Position numbers and translations under genes: made by a program
Notes under the pieces: model-generated
Seen by the model: only the letters and a program-made list of their open reading frames with translations
Told to the model about the DNA's origin: nothing
Databases searched by the model: none
From: Amorphophallus konjac
Taxonomy: Eukaryota > Streptophyta > Magnoliopsida > Alismatales > Araceae
NCBI GenBank assembly: GCA_022559845.1
Contig: JAHNEJ010000126.1
Coordinates: 199,001 to 263,000 of the forward strand
Reading direction: 5' to 3'
Length of the DNA: 64,000 nt
Part shown: one piece after another, positions 11,660 through 24,459 of the stretch
Numbering within the stretch: position 1 is the first letter of the stretch
Layout of the letters: every line of letters begins with the position of its first letter

Positions 11660-11869
11660 TTAGTTATTTTCCTCCTTAGTTATTTTCCTCCTAACCCACT
11701 TAGACTTATCGACAGTGAGGCATCGTTGATGACATGGGCATGGTGTGGTTCAAGGAAAGATTTGAGAGACATCGAGATGAATACATAAAGATAGGGGGTA
11801 TACAATTAATTATTTTTTAAATAATTTTAAGAATATATAAATACTTTTTATCATATATAATTCTTTTGA

Positions 11870-12140
11870 ATTATTAATTATAAAAATTTTTATCTTATAT
11901 TCATATTTATTAATATGTCCTTATTAGATGAATATATTGTCATCTAGAATGCTACTGTAACTGAGATTCTATGTGACAATGTATTCGTCTCAATTAAATG
12001 CTACTGTAACTGAGATTCTATGTGACAATGTATTCGTCTCAATTACAGTAGGATTCTACGTGACACTATAGTTGTCTAACAAGGATTATTAACAAATACA
12101 AATTTAGAGTTCATAAAAGATAAGATAGAGTTAATAATTA
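11870..12140. repeat. Fold-back MITE with an internal tandem duplication
   Basis: About 100 bp at 11,870-11,975 (with TATCTTATATTCATATTTAT and CCTTATTAGATGAATATA) is imperfectly inverted at about 12,030-12,140, making a long hairpin. A 49 bp unit is duplicated head to tail inside it (11,948-11,996 and 11,997-12,045). A diverged relative of one arm may lie at about 12,210-12,320. No coding capacity. Confidence 0.6.
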
Positions 12141-13346
12141 GGTCATTTCATTTTAATAATAATATTTCATAAATGTCGAGTTAAAGAAACATTTTGTGTT
12201 GTGACGTATATATGGTTATTGGTTACGGCAAGATTCTATATGATAATATACTCGTTTAACAAAGGTATGCAAGTAAATAAAATTCTCAAATATATTTTCA
12301 CACAAGTAATAATTAGAGAGAGGCATGTATGCAAAAAATCCAAAAAAATAGAGGATACCAATCCACGGTCTTCTTTGTTAGTGCATGTTTAAACAGATGA
12401 ACATGGCATGAATAATTTGGTGATCAAACTTGATAGGAATTTGATTTGACTCGTCGGTACATATATATATATAAAGGAGTTAAATCTGAAGAGATTATCA
12501 AACGAGTTTGACATGTGGATGCATTTGCTTAACTTAGGTTCTTGAATAAACTTGACCAAGACTTTAATTATATATTTTAATAGGATGATTATGCTTATTT
12601 ATAGTATACTTGAATGTATTTATGTTGTATTAAGTATTTCAGTGAATCAGTTAATATATAAGTACACACTGTAAATATATCTCTGATTCATCATGGATTC
12701 ATGGGTTAATTCCAATTAAACTTCAAACAAAATAGTGAAATATTAAATGAACTTGGATTGTATGGAATTTGAAGGGTTCTAAGTTAGGCTCGATTAGGCA
12801 TCAAATGAGCCGACCTTGAACATGATAAGAGTTTAGTTTGGTAATAAGCTAATTAAATCTTAATAAAATAAAACTCCACCTAATCTGGCTTTCTTGTACG
12901 CATCAAGTCACCAACTTTATATCCCATTATGATGACTGCACATAGATGAGATTTACCCATCATCCTCAATTTTCTTTAATTGTTGGGGTACCTTTCAATC
13001 GGAATCATTGGATGTATATATGCATTGTAAGATTCTCTAACTCGTAATCGATTCATTCATTCTTTTTTATTTTTTTTTCAATTTTCACATTTTTAACTTA
13101 GGTATTTAAGAGTCTTCTCTAAGGAAAAGAGCCCAATTCCAAACATTTGCAATTATTTACCTGTAGAAAAGATATTGTTTTTAACTGCCGCGATTATTCT
13201 AGATTTATTGGAAGGTTCTCCAATTGGGCAACAATATACTCTTTACAAGATTCATCAGTTGTATATATTACTGCAACATAGTCACAAGCAGTCGAATCTA
13301 AATCCAACCCTTCACTAGACAAAAATCTATATCATTGAATCATACG
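12141..13346. other. Intergenic DNA, no gene recognised
   Basis: AT-rich DNA with many stops in all frames. Apart from the possible MITE arm near 12,210-12,320 I see no feature. Confidence 0.45.
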
Positions 13347-13645
13347 TGTTAGAATAGTCCTACATTAAAAATGAGTTAAAAGAAGATGTCATTATAATAG
13401 TGGAGCCCTCTCCGCTTAATACTTTTAAGATTTTTAGTTGGATGGCTTACTTAATTTAATAAATTCTAATATGGTATTAGGATCTATGATATCTGGGTCA
13501 CGCTTGGTCTGCACACGAGAAGACATGTTAGAATAGTTCTGTATTGAAATTGAGTTAAAAGAAGATATATTTATAATAGTAGAGTCCTATCTACTCAATA
13601 TTTTAATATTTTAAGTTGGATGGCCAAAGCTAATAAACTCTAATA
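13347..13645 (+). mobile_element. TRIM-like element with a ~54 bp interior
   Basis: Two direct repeats of 125 bp (13,347-13,471) and 120 bp (13,526-13,645) both start TGTTAGAATAGT and end CTAATA. The first is followed at once by TGGTATTAGGATC, a slightly decayed initiator tRNA-Met primer binding site (TGGTATCAGAGC type). Only about 54 bp separates the repeats, ending in a purine-rich stretch (CACGAGAAGAC) suitable as a polypurine tract. This is the layout of a terminal-repeat retrotransposon in miniature, which has no protein and is moved in trans. No clear TSD is visible. Confidence 0.7.
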
Positions 13646-13649
13646 ATAT

Positions 13650-14055
13650 TGTGGTCTAGTCTATATCGAAAATCCATCGGAGTTTTTACTCTATACATGC
13701 GGGGATTCACTCAACTCAAACGTCTAAGTAAAGGGCTAAGTTCGGGCCTCTAATATGGTATCAGAGTCTCATTTACCAATTACATCCATACGTGGATACT
13801 TGACCCTAGCGGTGATACGTCACAAATAGGTTGATTCGGTGCGAGGGAAGGTGTTGTGATTTAGTCCTATGTTAAAAATCTATGGGAGTCTTTTCTCTAT
13901 ACATGCAGGGAGAGTGCATCCCAAGTAGATTGATTCTACAAGAGGGAGGGTCTTGTGATTTAGTCCTATATTGAAAATGTACGGGAGTCTTTTCTCTAAT
14001 TATACGGGGGATTCCCCCAACTCAACAGTAATGGGCTGAGTTTGGACCTCTAACA
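13650..14055 (+). mobile_element. Second TRIM with three LTR-like units
   Basis: Repeat 1 (13,650-13,755) is followed directly by TGGTATCAGAG (13,756-13,766), the initiator tRNA-Met primer binding site. A truncated repeat starts at 13,855 and a full one spans 13,954-14,055, ending CTCTAACA. Both later repeats are preceded by a purine-rich tract (GCGAGGGAAGG and AGAGGGAGGG). The shared core is TTTAGTCCTATATTGAAAAT followed by GGGAGTCTTTTCTCT. Three units suggest a tandem or recombined TRIM. It abuts the preceding TRIM with a 4 bp gap. Confidence 0.75.
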
Positions 14056-15094
14056 ATAAGCTCCTTGGCTTTTCAATCCCCACGCCACATTGCAGGAAGC
14101 ATTGAAATGATCTAATATTCTCCCATCAGCTTCTTACATCAATTATTTTCATCAACAACCATGTGGTACATTTTTTTAATTACAAAACATGCATGATTCA
14201 TGGGCTCTGAGATTCCATTAATGGAGGAGTCCACAGACCATCCACATGTATCCCCTGTGCTTTACCTTCCTTTGAGTCCTTGTAAACAAAATGTGTTTGG
14301 TACATTTTTGTAGTGATGGGTTCCATGCTCATGGCTTGACTTTCATGGGAGGCATGGTCAACTCCATGATTGAAGAACTTAATTACAACCCCCCAAAAAG
14401 AATAATAATCAAAGTGTTGCAATATTCCCATGATTCATCTATTCAGTGTGCCCCCTGATAATTCATCTGTTTTTAATGGGTACTTTCCATCTTGATATTA
14501 TTGCCTGCTTCATTTTTCCTTTTTTTTTCTTTGCAAAATATATTACATGAAATTTGAAAAACAAATTTACATCTATGTGAAGGAGACCTTCCGTTTGAGA
14601 GAGAAGGGAGACTTTGTAAGTTTAAAACGGAGAGATTCCATGAAGAGAAAAGTTCTACAAAGAAGAAAGGAATTTTTTTAAAAAATAAGTCTCTGTGCAC
14701 TGTGATTACTGAAGTCTCTCTAAACGTTCTGTAGCTTTCATCCAATGCTGTACGATTATTGGTCCATCAGGTTTTGCATAATCATAACGTGTTTCGTTGC
14801 CTCAAATGGAATATAGAAAGAAAAAGGCAAACTCTTTCTGCCTCATACATGAAAGATGTAAAATTCCAACTCACAACCTATTGATTGATGTTTCATTGCC
14901 TTAACATATTCTAGTAAAAAATTTAAACGGTCGTTTGATTTCTTTTGACTGAGACACCATTTGATCAGGCGTATTCAATGGCTTATACCTTAATTTTCAC
15001 AAGGACAAGGCTCCAGAAGACTTGATAAAATTTTTGAGTAAATAATTGAAGAGTGTCACTTGATGATGACAATGGAACTGTTATTTTTTGAAGT
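14056..15094. other. Intergenic DNA, no gene recognised
   Basis: Short open frames on both strands show no family resemblance. I see no structured repeat here. Confidence 0.4.
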
Positions 15095-15290
15095 AAAATG
15101 CTGTAAAAAGACTCTTAAGACATTGTATTTATGTTGATAGATTTGGAGAAGAAGGATAGCATGCTGCCTCCATTGTATTACATATAATATAGACAAATAC
15201 AGTAGGTCAAAATAGGGCAAGGGCAACCAGCCGATGGCTATGCACATACCCTACATAGAGACCTAAATAGAGAAGGTATGATGTACATTA
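15095..15290 (-). mobile_element. Probable 3' LTR fragment of the minus-strand copia element
   Basis: Reading the minus strand, the copia coding remnant is followed by a purine-rich tract (GAGTCCGAGGGGAGGGG) and then TGTTAATGTACATC, the expected arrangement of a polypurine tract and LTR start. The far end is uncertain; ACA-type ends occur near 15,095-15,110. No second copy of this LTR was found, so it is either truncated or the 5' LTR is lost. Confidence 0.5.
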
Positions 15291-16860
15291 ACACCCCCTC
15301 CCCTCGGACTCATGGGGAACCACAAATCGAGAGTTTGCTAACCAACTCACGAAAGTGCGGAGTAGTCTGCGATTTAGTGAAGAGGCCAGCCAAATGCTCA
15401 ACTGAAGAGATATAATAAGGAAGAGCAAGATCTTTAGAGAGATAATGATGACAGACAAAATGACAATCAATCTCAATATATTTTATCCACTCATGAAAGA
15501 CATGATTCACAGCAATCTGAAAAGCACCATAGTTATCACAGTAAAGAGAAGTAGGACCGATAAGCATGACACCAAAGTTCCAAAGAAGGCGTCACAACCA
15601 TATGATTTCAAGAGAGGTGCCAGCCATTACATGATACTCAGCCTTTGTACTAGAGTGAAAGGTAACATCCTACTTCTTACTATGCCAGGAGAGGAGAGAG
15701 AAACCCAAGAAGATGTAGAAGCCAATTGTGGAGTGACGGCCAATGAGATCCCCTACCCAATTAGCGTCGATGCAGACACGAAGCTCCAAAGAAATGGTGG
15801 AGGAGATAAACAATGATGGATGAATAGTGCCGCACAAATATCGTAGCAGGTGCAAGACAATGGCATAGTGAATTGAAGTAGGCGCACCGATGAGCTGACT
15901 CAGGATGTGCACAACATGAGCAATGTCAGGACGAGAAATAGTTAAATAGACGAGAATGCCAACAAGCTATCGATAGCACATAAGATCATCCAAAGGAATA
16001 TCATCAAAAAAGGTGACACGATGAGAGATGCGAAGGCGATGAGCAATACGGTCATAACATGGATAGTCAAGATGCTACGTGTCGTAATCGAGAAGAACAC
16101 ATTTGATAGCACAAAATGATAATTTGGTGTGTTCATGAGAAGGCAAAAACATAAAACATGTACAATCGAAGGTGCAGAGAGACCTATAGTGAGGGGGCAT
16201 GGAGTGCAGACGTTGATAAGGAGTACGACTGATAAGAGAGAGAAAAGAGTGATATTAATGAGGTGAACAAAGGTGAGGATGGCCTCAGCCTAGAAGGCTC
16301 AAGGAGCAGAGGCAAAGAGAAGAAGGGCACGAGTGGTGTCGAGAATGTGATCATGTTCATGCTCATCAATGCCACTATTGGTAAGTGTAAGAATAGGAGA
16401 GTCGAGGTAGCGTGCCATGAGAGGCCAAAAGAGAGTGAAAGTCTGAGGAGAGATATGCACGTGCGCCATCTATACGAAGTACTTTGATGCAATAATGGAA
16501 TTGAGTGTAAATCATTTCGGAGAAGGTGCGATAAATAGACAGGAGATCGGAATGCTTATACGCTAGATACATCCAAGTAAAGCGAGTGGAATCATCAATA
16601 AAGTTGACATAACATAAAAATTTGGTCATAGACGGAAGAGGGGAAGACCCCCAAACATCATAATGCACTAAAGCAAAAAGATTTACTAATACAACCTCTC
16701 GAGCTGAGAAAGGGAGAGCCATGTGTTTAACAAGCTTGCAACTCTCACGATGAGAGATTTGAAAAGACAGAGAGACCCTAAGACTCCAAATTGAAATAAA
16801 GATGGAAGGCATGCTTCGAACGTTCGACCCGTGTTGTTTCTTCAAGTGACGTTGATTTGG
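15291..16860 (-). pseudogene. Degenerate Ty1/copia polyprotein remnant
   Basis: Read on the minus strand, 16,845-16,380 encodes the integrase core. Recognisable phrases are CHxC-type zinc-region remnants, VHYDVWG, FIDDSTRFTWMY and a changed third motif region (VLRIDGARAYLSSDF). Around 16,130-15,950 the frame jumps from the end of integrase into the end of reverse transcriptase (LVGILVYLTISRPDIAHVVH), so most of the reverse transcriptase is deleted. 15,910-15,300 carries the RNase H part, including SSTKAEYHVMAG, YCDNYGAFQIA and HLAGLFTKS. The frames are broken by many stops and frameshifts. This is a dead, old insertion; expression as a protein is implausible. Confidence 0.88.
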
Positions 16861-16959
16861 ACTTTGTGTTAAAAAATGATATCAATTTTCTATATGTGGA
16901 ATAGATAAAACGGCTTTTTATAAATAAATTATTTTTATAAGTGAATTTGTGAAAAAAAA

Positions 16960-17090
16960 ATGACATGTCTGTAAATAAAAATGACATATTTACGCAATGT
17001 AATTTTACGCAGTGATATGGATATTAATACATTTTCAAGAGAGATTTATTTCTTAAATTCATATTTAATAGTGATTTATTTACAAGTTAG
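16960..17090. repeat. Dispersed repeat, copy 2
   Basis: Shares GCAGTGATATGGATATTAAT and a following TTCATATTTAATAGTGATTTA with the repeats near 6165-6310 and 28,888-28,980. It lies just upstream of the broken 5' end of the copia remnant. Confidence 0.4.
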
Positions 17091-20038
17091 ATGCTAATCA
17101 GTAAAAGAAGATGACTATTGTGATTGATTTATCAATGGCATGGCTTTCTCATACAAACTTATGTCTTAGCATTATCAATAATTTCACTTTAAAAAATTCT
17201 AGGAAGGTTTTAGTAAGGCCAAGAGGGGACCTTCGACCCTATTCACAGTAATACAAAATTGGGTGGTACATATTATATATTGTAATCGAAGCTTCCATTT
17301 CTATTTCCGTTTCCATTTATGCTTTTCAACTCAAAAGCTTTTTTTTTTAAAAGAAAAGGGTAGAAGCAAAAACACTCATTTTTTATTTCTATTTTCGTGT
17401 CCTAAAATTCTTACACTTGGGATGTCACTTCCTGTCTCCATCTCCGACCCATCGGCAGCCCCATCTCAACCCTCCGGACAGAGGCGACAAATACACGTAG
17501 AAGACTTGTAAAAGATGGGACGCTGGGAACGGGGGCTCCATGTGCAGGACACGCCGGCCGTACATTTTTTTTGTATATAGTAATACGGATTTGTGAAGAT
17601 CACACCGCACCTCGAAGAAAACGAGAACAGCGCGTTTCATCACCTTCTTCCGACGAAATGGTTAACGAAGTTGCCAGAGAGATCACTCAACGGAGAGAGA
17701 GAGAGAGAGAGGGATGGGTTTCGCATGGAAACTGAAGAGACGCTCGCGAGTACAGGGGTGAGAGAGAGAAAGATAGCTGTCCACCTCGAAGGAGCTGGCA
17801 AGGGTCGACTCATCGACGGCGTTGAAGCCATCCACCGAGCTGCGGCGGCCTTGAAGCCGTTGGTGGCACTCTGCAACGAGGGTGGTCTATACGGATCGCC
17901 GTCCACCTCACTTTGACCTCTTCCCTCTCCTTCTCGCCAGCCACCATCCACCTCTATGGAGGCAAGGATATAGTCAGACTTCAAGTAACTCTTTTTGATC
18001 GATTGGAGAGTGATTATATCGATCTTTTTTTTGCAAATGAGGATGAATCGATACTACGAGAGAACTTGCCCATCCAATGGCATAATTATAACTACAGGGA
18101 GAGATTATAAAAACCCAGTTCTCTTGTCTGCCCCGTGTGAAATCTTTTTTGTGTGATAAGATCCTTAACATATAGGACTTGATAGAAGTGATTGCGATCT
18201 GATTTTAATGGTATACCACAGTCGTGGACCGGTGATTAACTGATTTGGTTGGTCAACCAAATGAATTATCTTTTCCAACCATTATGTTGCCCACATTTAT
18301 CATTCAAATCAAATCGAATCTAATTAAATTAAATTAAATTAATTCAATTTAATTTAATTTTAAAGTGATTCAATTTAATTTTATTCTAGTTAAACCTTAA
18401 ATTCAATTTGAGTAAAATTCTAATCAAATCAAACCGTGTTGACCTTAATTAGGACCACGTTACATCTCCACACCCCCCCCCCCTCCAACCACCACACCCT
18501 CTAGTCCACTCCCACCCCGTACACATGCTCGTCAGTGCACCCATACAAAGGGTCTACGAAAGACATTTTTTATATACTTTTGTAGAAGCCAAAAAGTATT
18601 ATATTCATCTCGTACTACATCTTAAAAATCTCGTATTACATCTTAAAATTTGTGTGATGGGAAAGAGCAATCGCCCACCCTGAGGAAACTTGCAACTATT
18701 AGGAAAAATATCATAAGGAGTTATGAGACAGATCTAAGGAGATAACCTTTCAATACTTAAATCAAAACTGCCCAAAGAGAGCTGCAGAGAAAGAGAACAT
18801 GAGAGGGAGAGAGTTGAGAGAATGTATCCTAGAGAGGGTGCTCGGGGAGTGTTCGGAAAAGGTGGCCAGCATGTGGGAGCTCTCCCTTACTGGGAGTGTC
18901 TCTCAGTTGCCTGGAGTACATATGCATCTCTGTGCTTGAATCCGTTTTTTGTCTTCTCTCTCTCTCTGTGTCCGTGTCTTTGTGTCCTCATCTGGGGACC
19001 TATTAATTATACTAGTCATGGTGGCCTCGTCTGACTTAGCAATGGCATCATTCACGGACTCTATCGCGAGATTGTGCGCCTCCTATTCATCTATTCTCGG
19101 AGGGAGGGCGTCGTGGAGAGCATCTTGACGGCATGGGGATGACCTAGGTCACACTGGAGCAAGTCCGATGATAGCGGTCTAACATTCATCCGTTGGAGAA
19201 TTTCACAGCACCCGGAATGCCAGCACATGGGTATCTCGCTCGTGTGTTGACGATGCTCTGCTCGTGGGCCGACGATACTCTCGTGAGTCCCGATTGGACT
19301 ATGTCGATTGAGCCTCCGGTGGATCAGGGTGATCTGTTACAGACGTGACTATCCCAAGCGATCACGAGTCTGTCATTATCGGGCCATGTTGACCCGACAT
19401 GATCTCCCCTCCTCAACTATTATAAAAGATCGTGTGTGAAAAATCCTGAACATATATAAATAATCGTTTATATGCTCACTTCACATGAGTAACTCCCTAT
19501 AATTGATTTAGTGGGGTTGAGTGTACGTTTTGTGATCATGCATGCATACAGCTTTTTATATATATTCATTGTATAAGGACATTTTTCACAGATACATTAT
19601 AATTCGGGAGTTTATTTTAAAAAAAAACTCATCTAAAGAAATAAGAGGGGGGAGAGATGAGAACCGGAGCCGGTCCTATCGAAAAGGCCAACACCGGCGG
19701 CTTCCTGCCCGGGCGGCCCCGCACGCCATGTGCTGCGTTGCCCACGCCGACCGGAAGGAACAAATAATGTGAATACCACACACGGTCGGTCAGTCGCAAG
19801 GGGACTTGCACTACCAACAAATGTGCCCCGCTGTGCTTCACGTACACGGCTGGCTGGCATCCGGACGGGTAGGGAGAGAGAAGAGATAGGAAAGGGGGGA
19901 TTGGGTCGACTTAGTTACTTAAGATGCACGTTTTATACGTCTACTATTTATTATCTGCTCTACAGATTTTTAAATGCAATTTTTGTTCATCTTGTGTATA
20001 GCATATAGAAAAGAATATGGGTGAGAGATTTGTCAAAT
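17091..20038. other. Intergenic DNA, no gene recognised
   Basis: This ~3 kb includes a moderately GC-rich stretch (17,400-17,960) and another at 18,800-19,420 with open frames that I cannot link to any family. A short GA tract lies near 17,693-17,712 and a C-run at 18,472-18,482. No splice-structured gene or transposon protein is visible. Confidence 0.4.
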
Positions 20039-20046
20039 GACCTCTT

Positions 20047-20536
20047 TAGTCCTGTCAACGGATACGGATATTATCCGGATCCGCTTCGATTCGTATTCGT
20101 TTTTTCGGATACGGATAATATCCGAATTCGAATCGGAGCAGATACGGATATTATAATATTCGCTTCGAAAAATATCCGTCCGTAATATTATATATAGTAT
20201 AATATATATTTTTAAATAATGTATTATAAAATAAATGATATTATAGAGAAATTTAGATATTTTATAGTTGTATTTTAATTTAAAATTTATTTTTGATATT
20301 TTTGATATTTTATAATTATATTTTATATACTTTTAATATTTTATAATTATAATTATATACTTTTAAATTTGAATCGGATAATTCAGATTTTAAAACAGAG
20401 CGGATACGGATAGTCAGATATTCGCTTCGTATCCGAGTCAATCGGAGCGGATCAAAATCGGATAATTCGAATCGGAAAACGGAGCGGATACGGATAGTCA
20501 TATATTCGCTTAGTATCTGCTCCGTTGACAGCCCTA
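20047..20536. repeat. Second hAT-type MITE, 490 bp
   Basis: The left end TAGTCCTGTCAACGGA is inverted at the right end (TCCGTTGACAGCCCTA). The flanks are GACCTCTT (20,039-20,046) and GACCTCCT (20,537-20,544), an 8 bp TSD with one mismatch. Subterminal regions are dense in CGGATACGGATA and ATCCGCTTCG motifs in both orientations around an AT-rich core. The end TGTCAA and the duplication length fit hAT. It is non-coding. Confidence 0.85.
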
Positions 20537-20850
20537 GACCTCCTTGTATATGATGCGTTTGTGAATATACTCTTTGTACAATAAGTATACGCAAGTGCCC
20601 CCACTTCCAAGTATGAGAGTGGACTTACTTGTTTGTATATATCAAGGGTAGATATATCGGCGATTCATATCGACTCGGGCCAACGTAGATACGGATATTG
20701 TCTGACTCGTACATATTTAGTTAATTTGGACCTAACTCAATGAGACTCCGGCCATTTTAAACCGAGTCAATTATCTCGGTCCAACTACAGTTAACTCAGT
20801 GCGAGTCACACAGATACAACAAATCATGTTGTACATATTATGGCTTACTA

Positions 20851-20980
20851 GTTTTTTTTGGTTTTTTTCTTTTTAGTCCCTACGATTATATGTATTTTTT
20901 ATCAATCTCCCAAATGCAACTATTATTTTTTTAATCCCTAAAATCTTCTACTTCTTGTGTAAAAGTCCATATAATTTGCA
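20851..20980 (+). repeat. MULE left terminal inverted repeat
   Basis: Inverse of about 27,940-28,072 with substitutions and small indels. The conserved core is AGTCCCTAC, then AACTATTATTTTTTTAATCC, then AAAATCTT. Confidence 0.85.
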
Positions 20981-21059
20981 GACATTAAAAAATGTGAATA
21001 TATCGGAGTATATTCTATGTTGAGATAAGGGTGTGATGAAAATTACTTAAATACCCTAA

Positions 21060-21640
21060 CTTATTTACATAGGGTTTCTTCTATGCAGGAATGGGAGAAA
21101 TCCCTCATCGACGTCCATCCTCTGCCCCCCCCCCCCCCATGCCATCCGGTCCCTTCTTCCTCGAGACCGGCGGCTCTGCTCAACATCACCGGCATCTACG
21201 ACCACCCTCGCAATGTCAGCGCCTTGAATCCTCCCCCCCTCGCCGGCCATGATTTGAATCCCAGAACGAGCTCGTTGACCCCATTCCTTCTGCCATCACT
21301 CCCAGCACTTGCCCCATCTTCCTCAACATCAATGGCACGCCTGTCATCACTCCCAGAGGACATACCTTCCAGTACCGACACGTTGAATCCCCCCCCCCCC
21401 CAGGACGTTGACCCCATTCCCCCCGCCATCACTGGCCCCATCTTCTTGGACATCACCTGTAGGTTTGCTTGACATCATTGACGGGCCCACCATCACTCCC
21501 AGCGTCGACTGTTTGACCCTCTCTCTCTCCCCCCCACCCCGCCAGGATTTGAATCCCAGGCCATCACCAGCACCTTAACCCCATCCCCCATCACTCCCAG
21601 CACTGGCATTGCTCGACCACATCATTGGCCCTAACTTTGG
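21060..21640 (+). other. Degenerate C-rich repeat region inside the MULE
   Basis: Imperfect repeats of TTGAATCCC, GACCCCATTCC and CCATCACTCCCAGCACT recur three to four times with C-runs up to 13. The resulting proline-rich frame at 21,083-21,472 is a by-product of the repeats and not a recognised protein. Confidence 0.5.
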
Positions 21641-21858
21641 ACATAATGGTTGTATCTGAGAGCATTGCCCCAACCGTCCTACGACAGTCGAGACTAATAC
21701 ACACACTATCAGGCGATGTCTGAAATGATAATATTTGTCTGTATTTACAAGCTTCACAGGTGTTTGTATATTTATCCATGTGAAAACTTGTTTGTTAATA
21801 TAGTTATCAAATGGACATAGAATGCAGTCATATGAGTTTTCTTCTCATCTTTTGCCGA

Positions 21859-22060
21859 TGGAATGCCAATGTGTGGAAGGAGCAATTGTCAAGTTTATGT
21901 TTCAAATCGTGAGAGGTCCAAAGTAAAGCAATTCTATTATTGTCCGTATTCAACCAACTCTAATGAAGATTGCAATTTTTTGGAATAGGTTGATGATGTT
22001 GCGTACAACGTTATGAATATGAAATACCAGTTGAAGGCGATGAAAGAATGTACGATGAAA
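21859..22060 (+). pseudogene. GRF-type zinc-finger fragment inside the MULE
   Basis: In two neighbouring frames the plus strand encodes MECQCVEGAIVKFMFQIVRG, then KQFYYCPYSTNSNEDCNFF, then VDDVAYNVMNMKYQLKAM. This follows the GRF zinc-finger plan: a C-x-C pair, a basic middle, an F-Y-x-C and a C-x-F-F end. Such fingers occur in nucleic-acid-binding proteins and in many uncharacterised plant transposon-associated proteins. Stops and a frameshift interrupt it. It may be an accessory gene of the MULE or a captured host fragment; I cannot tell which. Confidence 0.55.
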
Positions 22061-24459
22061 AATCACAAGTGACCAAAGATACAATTGAACAACTAAACAT
22101 TAATGCTGTATTTTGTCATTTGTATTTGTTGTCACTTGCATTTTCAAGTGATAGTATGACAATGACTTGTGGTGTAACTTTATTATTGAACTCCTTAAAT
22201 ATTGATCTATGCTATTCCCTATAAATATGGTTGTCATTTGAATTTTCTGTCTCTCTTACCTTCCTGGCATTTGCAACACGGTGAAAGAGCAATTTTAAGA
22301 TAGAAATGAAAAGAAATACTAAAAATCAGAAAGCAACCCATATTATGGTCTGCAGCCGCTCAGATGCATAACTTGGCAAGAGAAGTAACCTATATAAATG
22401 GGAAGATTAAGACTTGGTCTTGAAGATCCATGGTGTGGGTGTTGTTACTCTACCCCTACATTAGGGGAGGTTCAACCGATGACTTTCTGAAAGAGGACAA
22501 GTATGTTCAGCAGAATGTTCAACAGAAGAGAGTTGTCAAGTTCGTGGATGGATTGAATGCATAATAAGAAGTTTTGAGGGGTTATAATTTCTTTGATCCT
22601 AAAATATGAGATTTGCACGAGTGATGTATCTTGATTGGGGTAGAGTCGTGCGTTTAGTTTCTTGCATAATTAATGCCAGTTTCATGCATTTAGTTTCCTG
22701 CATATATCATCATATATCCCAGAAAACATTCAATGGATATATGTCTCATTTAGTTTCCTACATAATGCCTCCTCCACACCAACTTTAACACTAATTCTAG
22801 ATTCCCACAACCATTCCTACAACCACATATGCTGTATTGTGAAACCTGCATTTCTCCAGCATGTAAGGAAGTTGCATTCCCATGTAAGGCACAAACTGTT
22901 TATTCCCTATCTCATTCCCTAGAATGATCCATCAAGTAATGAATCATTAGATTTATCTGATCAATTTGTGTCTTGACTAGAGCTTTGAGGGTATTGATGT
23001 GGGAGAAAAATTATACCAGATAGAAATGCTTCAATACCTACATGGTGTCTTGATGGTATTGAAGATGTTTGTATAGCTGCATAGAGATGCTGCAATAAAC
23101 GTTTGATAGATCTCAGCTCATCTTCATTGGTTTGGTTCCTATTTCTGACCAACCTACATCTGAACTTGGCAATGCAATCTATGCATACATCAGAACATCT
23201 ATGGCAGAGGATATGGGTCTAGGATGCTTCTATGGTTTATTTGGCCCTCCTTTTCAGGGTTGCCGAAGTTCTTTATCTCAGACAAAAGGGAAAAGAAAAT
23301 GTTATGTGGTAGAATATTTGTGCTCATTAGTAGCTAAATTACAATTGAAAGTGCATGCAACATTATTATCAGTTGCAGTTGGGCCTCTTTGTCATAATGT
23401 CATTGCATCTTAACTTACATTGGCCCTATCATGATTATGGGAGATCTGAACTCAATCATCAAAGTATCAGAGAAGGGGAGGCAATCATTTACCTCTCTCA
23501 CAGATTAGAAATTGTAATAATTTACTTCGACTAATAATAGAAAGATTTCATCATCCATTCCCACAACCATTCTTGTGAACTTAACAGGCACACTTAAAAA
23601 TGGGAAGAAAATAACTAATGCACACTTAGAAATGGGAAGAAAATATTTCAAATAACCAGAAAAAGAAACCTTCTTGGTCAATTCCAGTTCACATTCACAT
23701 TCGAGTGTGTTAATATAATATAATCTGTGAACAACCTTTTCATCATCAAAAAAGTACATTGACCATAACAATAGTGACCAACTTCATTGTTCACTTCTCT
23801 ATCCACTTATCTGCGCCATGTCCCCTTGACTCCTTTGTAAATGCATGACTGTATGGCTGTCAATATTAATAGACGATTGACTGCCCATGTTTATGACAGT
23901 GTGGACATGAACAACTCCCCCAGACGCATGTGTGCAACCCCTTCCCCGAGTGCCGGTGCCGATGACTCTCCCATAGCTATTGGCACCTATATGCAAATTT
24001 CCAAACTTATGAATTATGTGGACGTAAAGAGCTACACTAACTTTGACAAAAGTAAAATTGTATGCCTCTCGGCGGGGAAGTGGTTCCTTGTCCACGGCTT
24101 GTACTCTCTTCATTGCTCCTAGACTGAGTTAGTATCCTCCCTCTTCCACAGCCTCTTAGTGAACAACCTGCAAGATAGAAGTGTTATATCGTGCAATAAT
24201 AGCATGGATTTTCGCTAGAACTGGGATAAATGAATGATATTACTCAGGCCAACCGAGGAAGCCGCATCTGCATCTCCACCCCCACACGGTGCCGCTGGAC
24301 CTCTGCCACCTCTCCCACGTCTCCCACCCCTTGAAATAAACTTAGGTGGTCTTCACGAGAATTGCCCACAAGTTGAAGTATTACACGTGTGTATACAATA
24401 AAAGAACAAAGTAAAAAAAATGAGAATAGGGCTTAGTAGCTTACCGTTGGGTTATTGTA
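22061..24459. other. MULE interior without recognisable genes
   Basis: Several short frames, for example 23,132-23,413 (plus) and 23,799-24,113 (minus), have no family resemblance. The stretch could hold introns or UTRs of the accessory or transposase gene. Confidence 0.35.

Noticed and set aside
13650..14055. Cassandra-type TRIM with a 5S rRNA-like LTR
   Set aside because: The LTRs are only about 105 bp and I see no 5S internal promoter sequence in them.
21083..21472. 129-codon proline-rich frame as a MULE-encoded protein
   Set aside because: It consists of degenerate C-rich repeats with homopolymer runs and matches no transposon protein.
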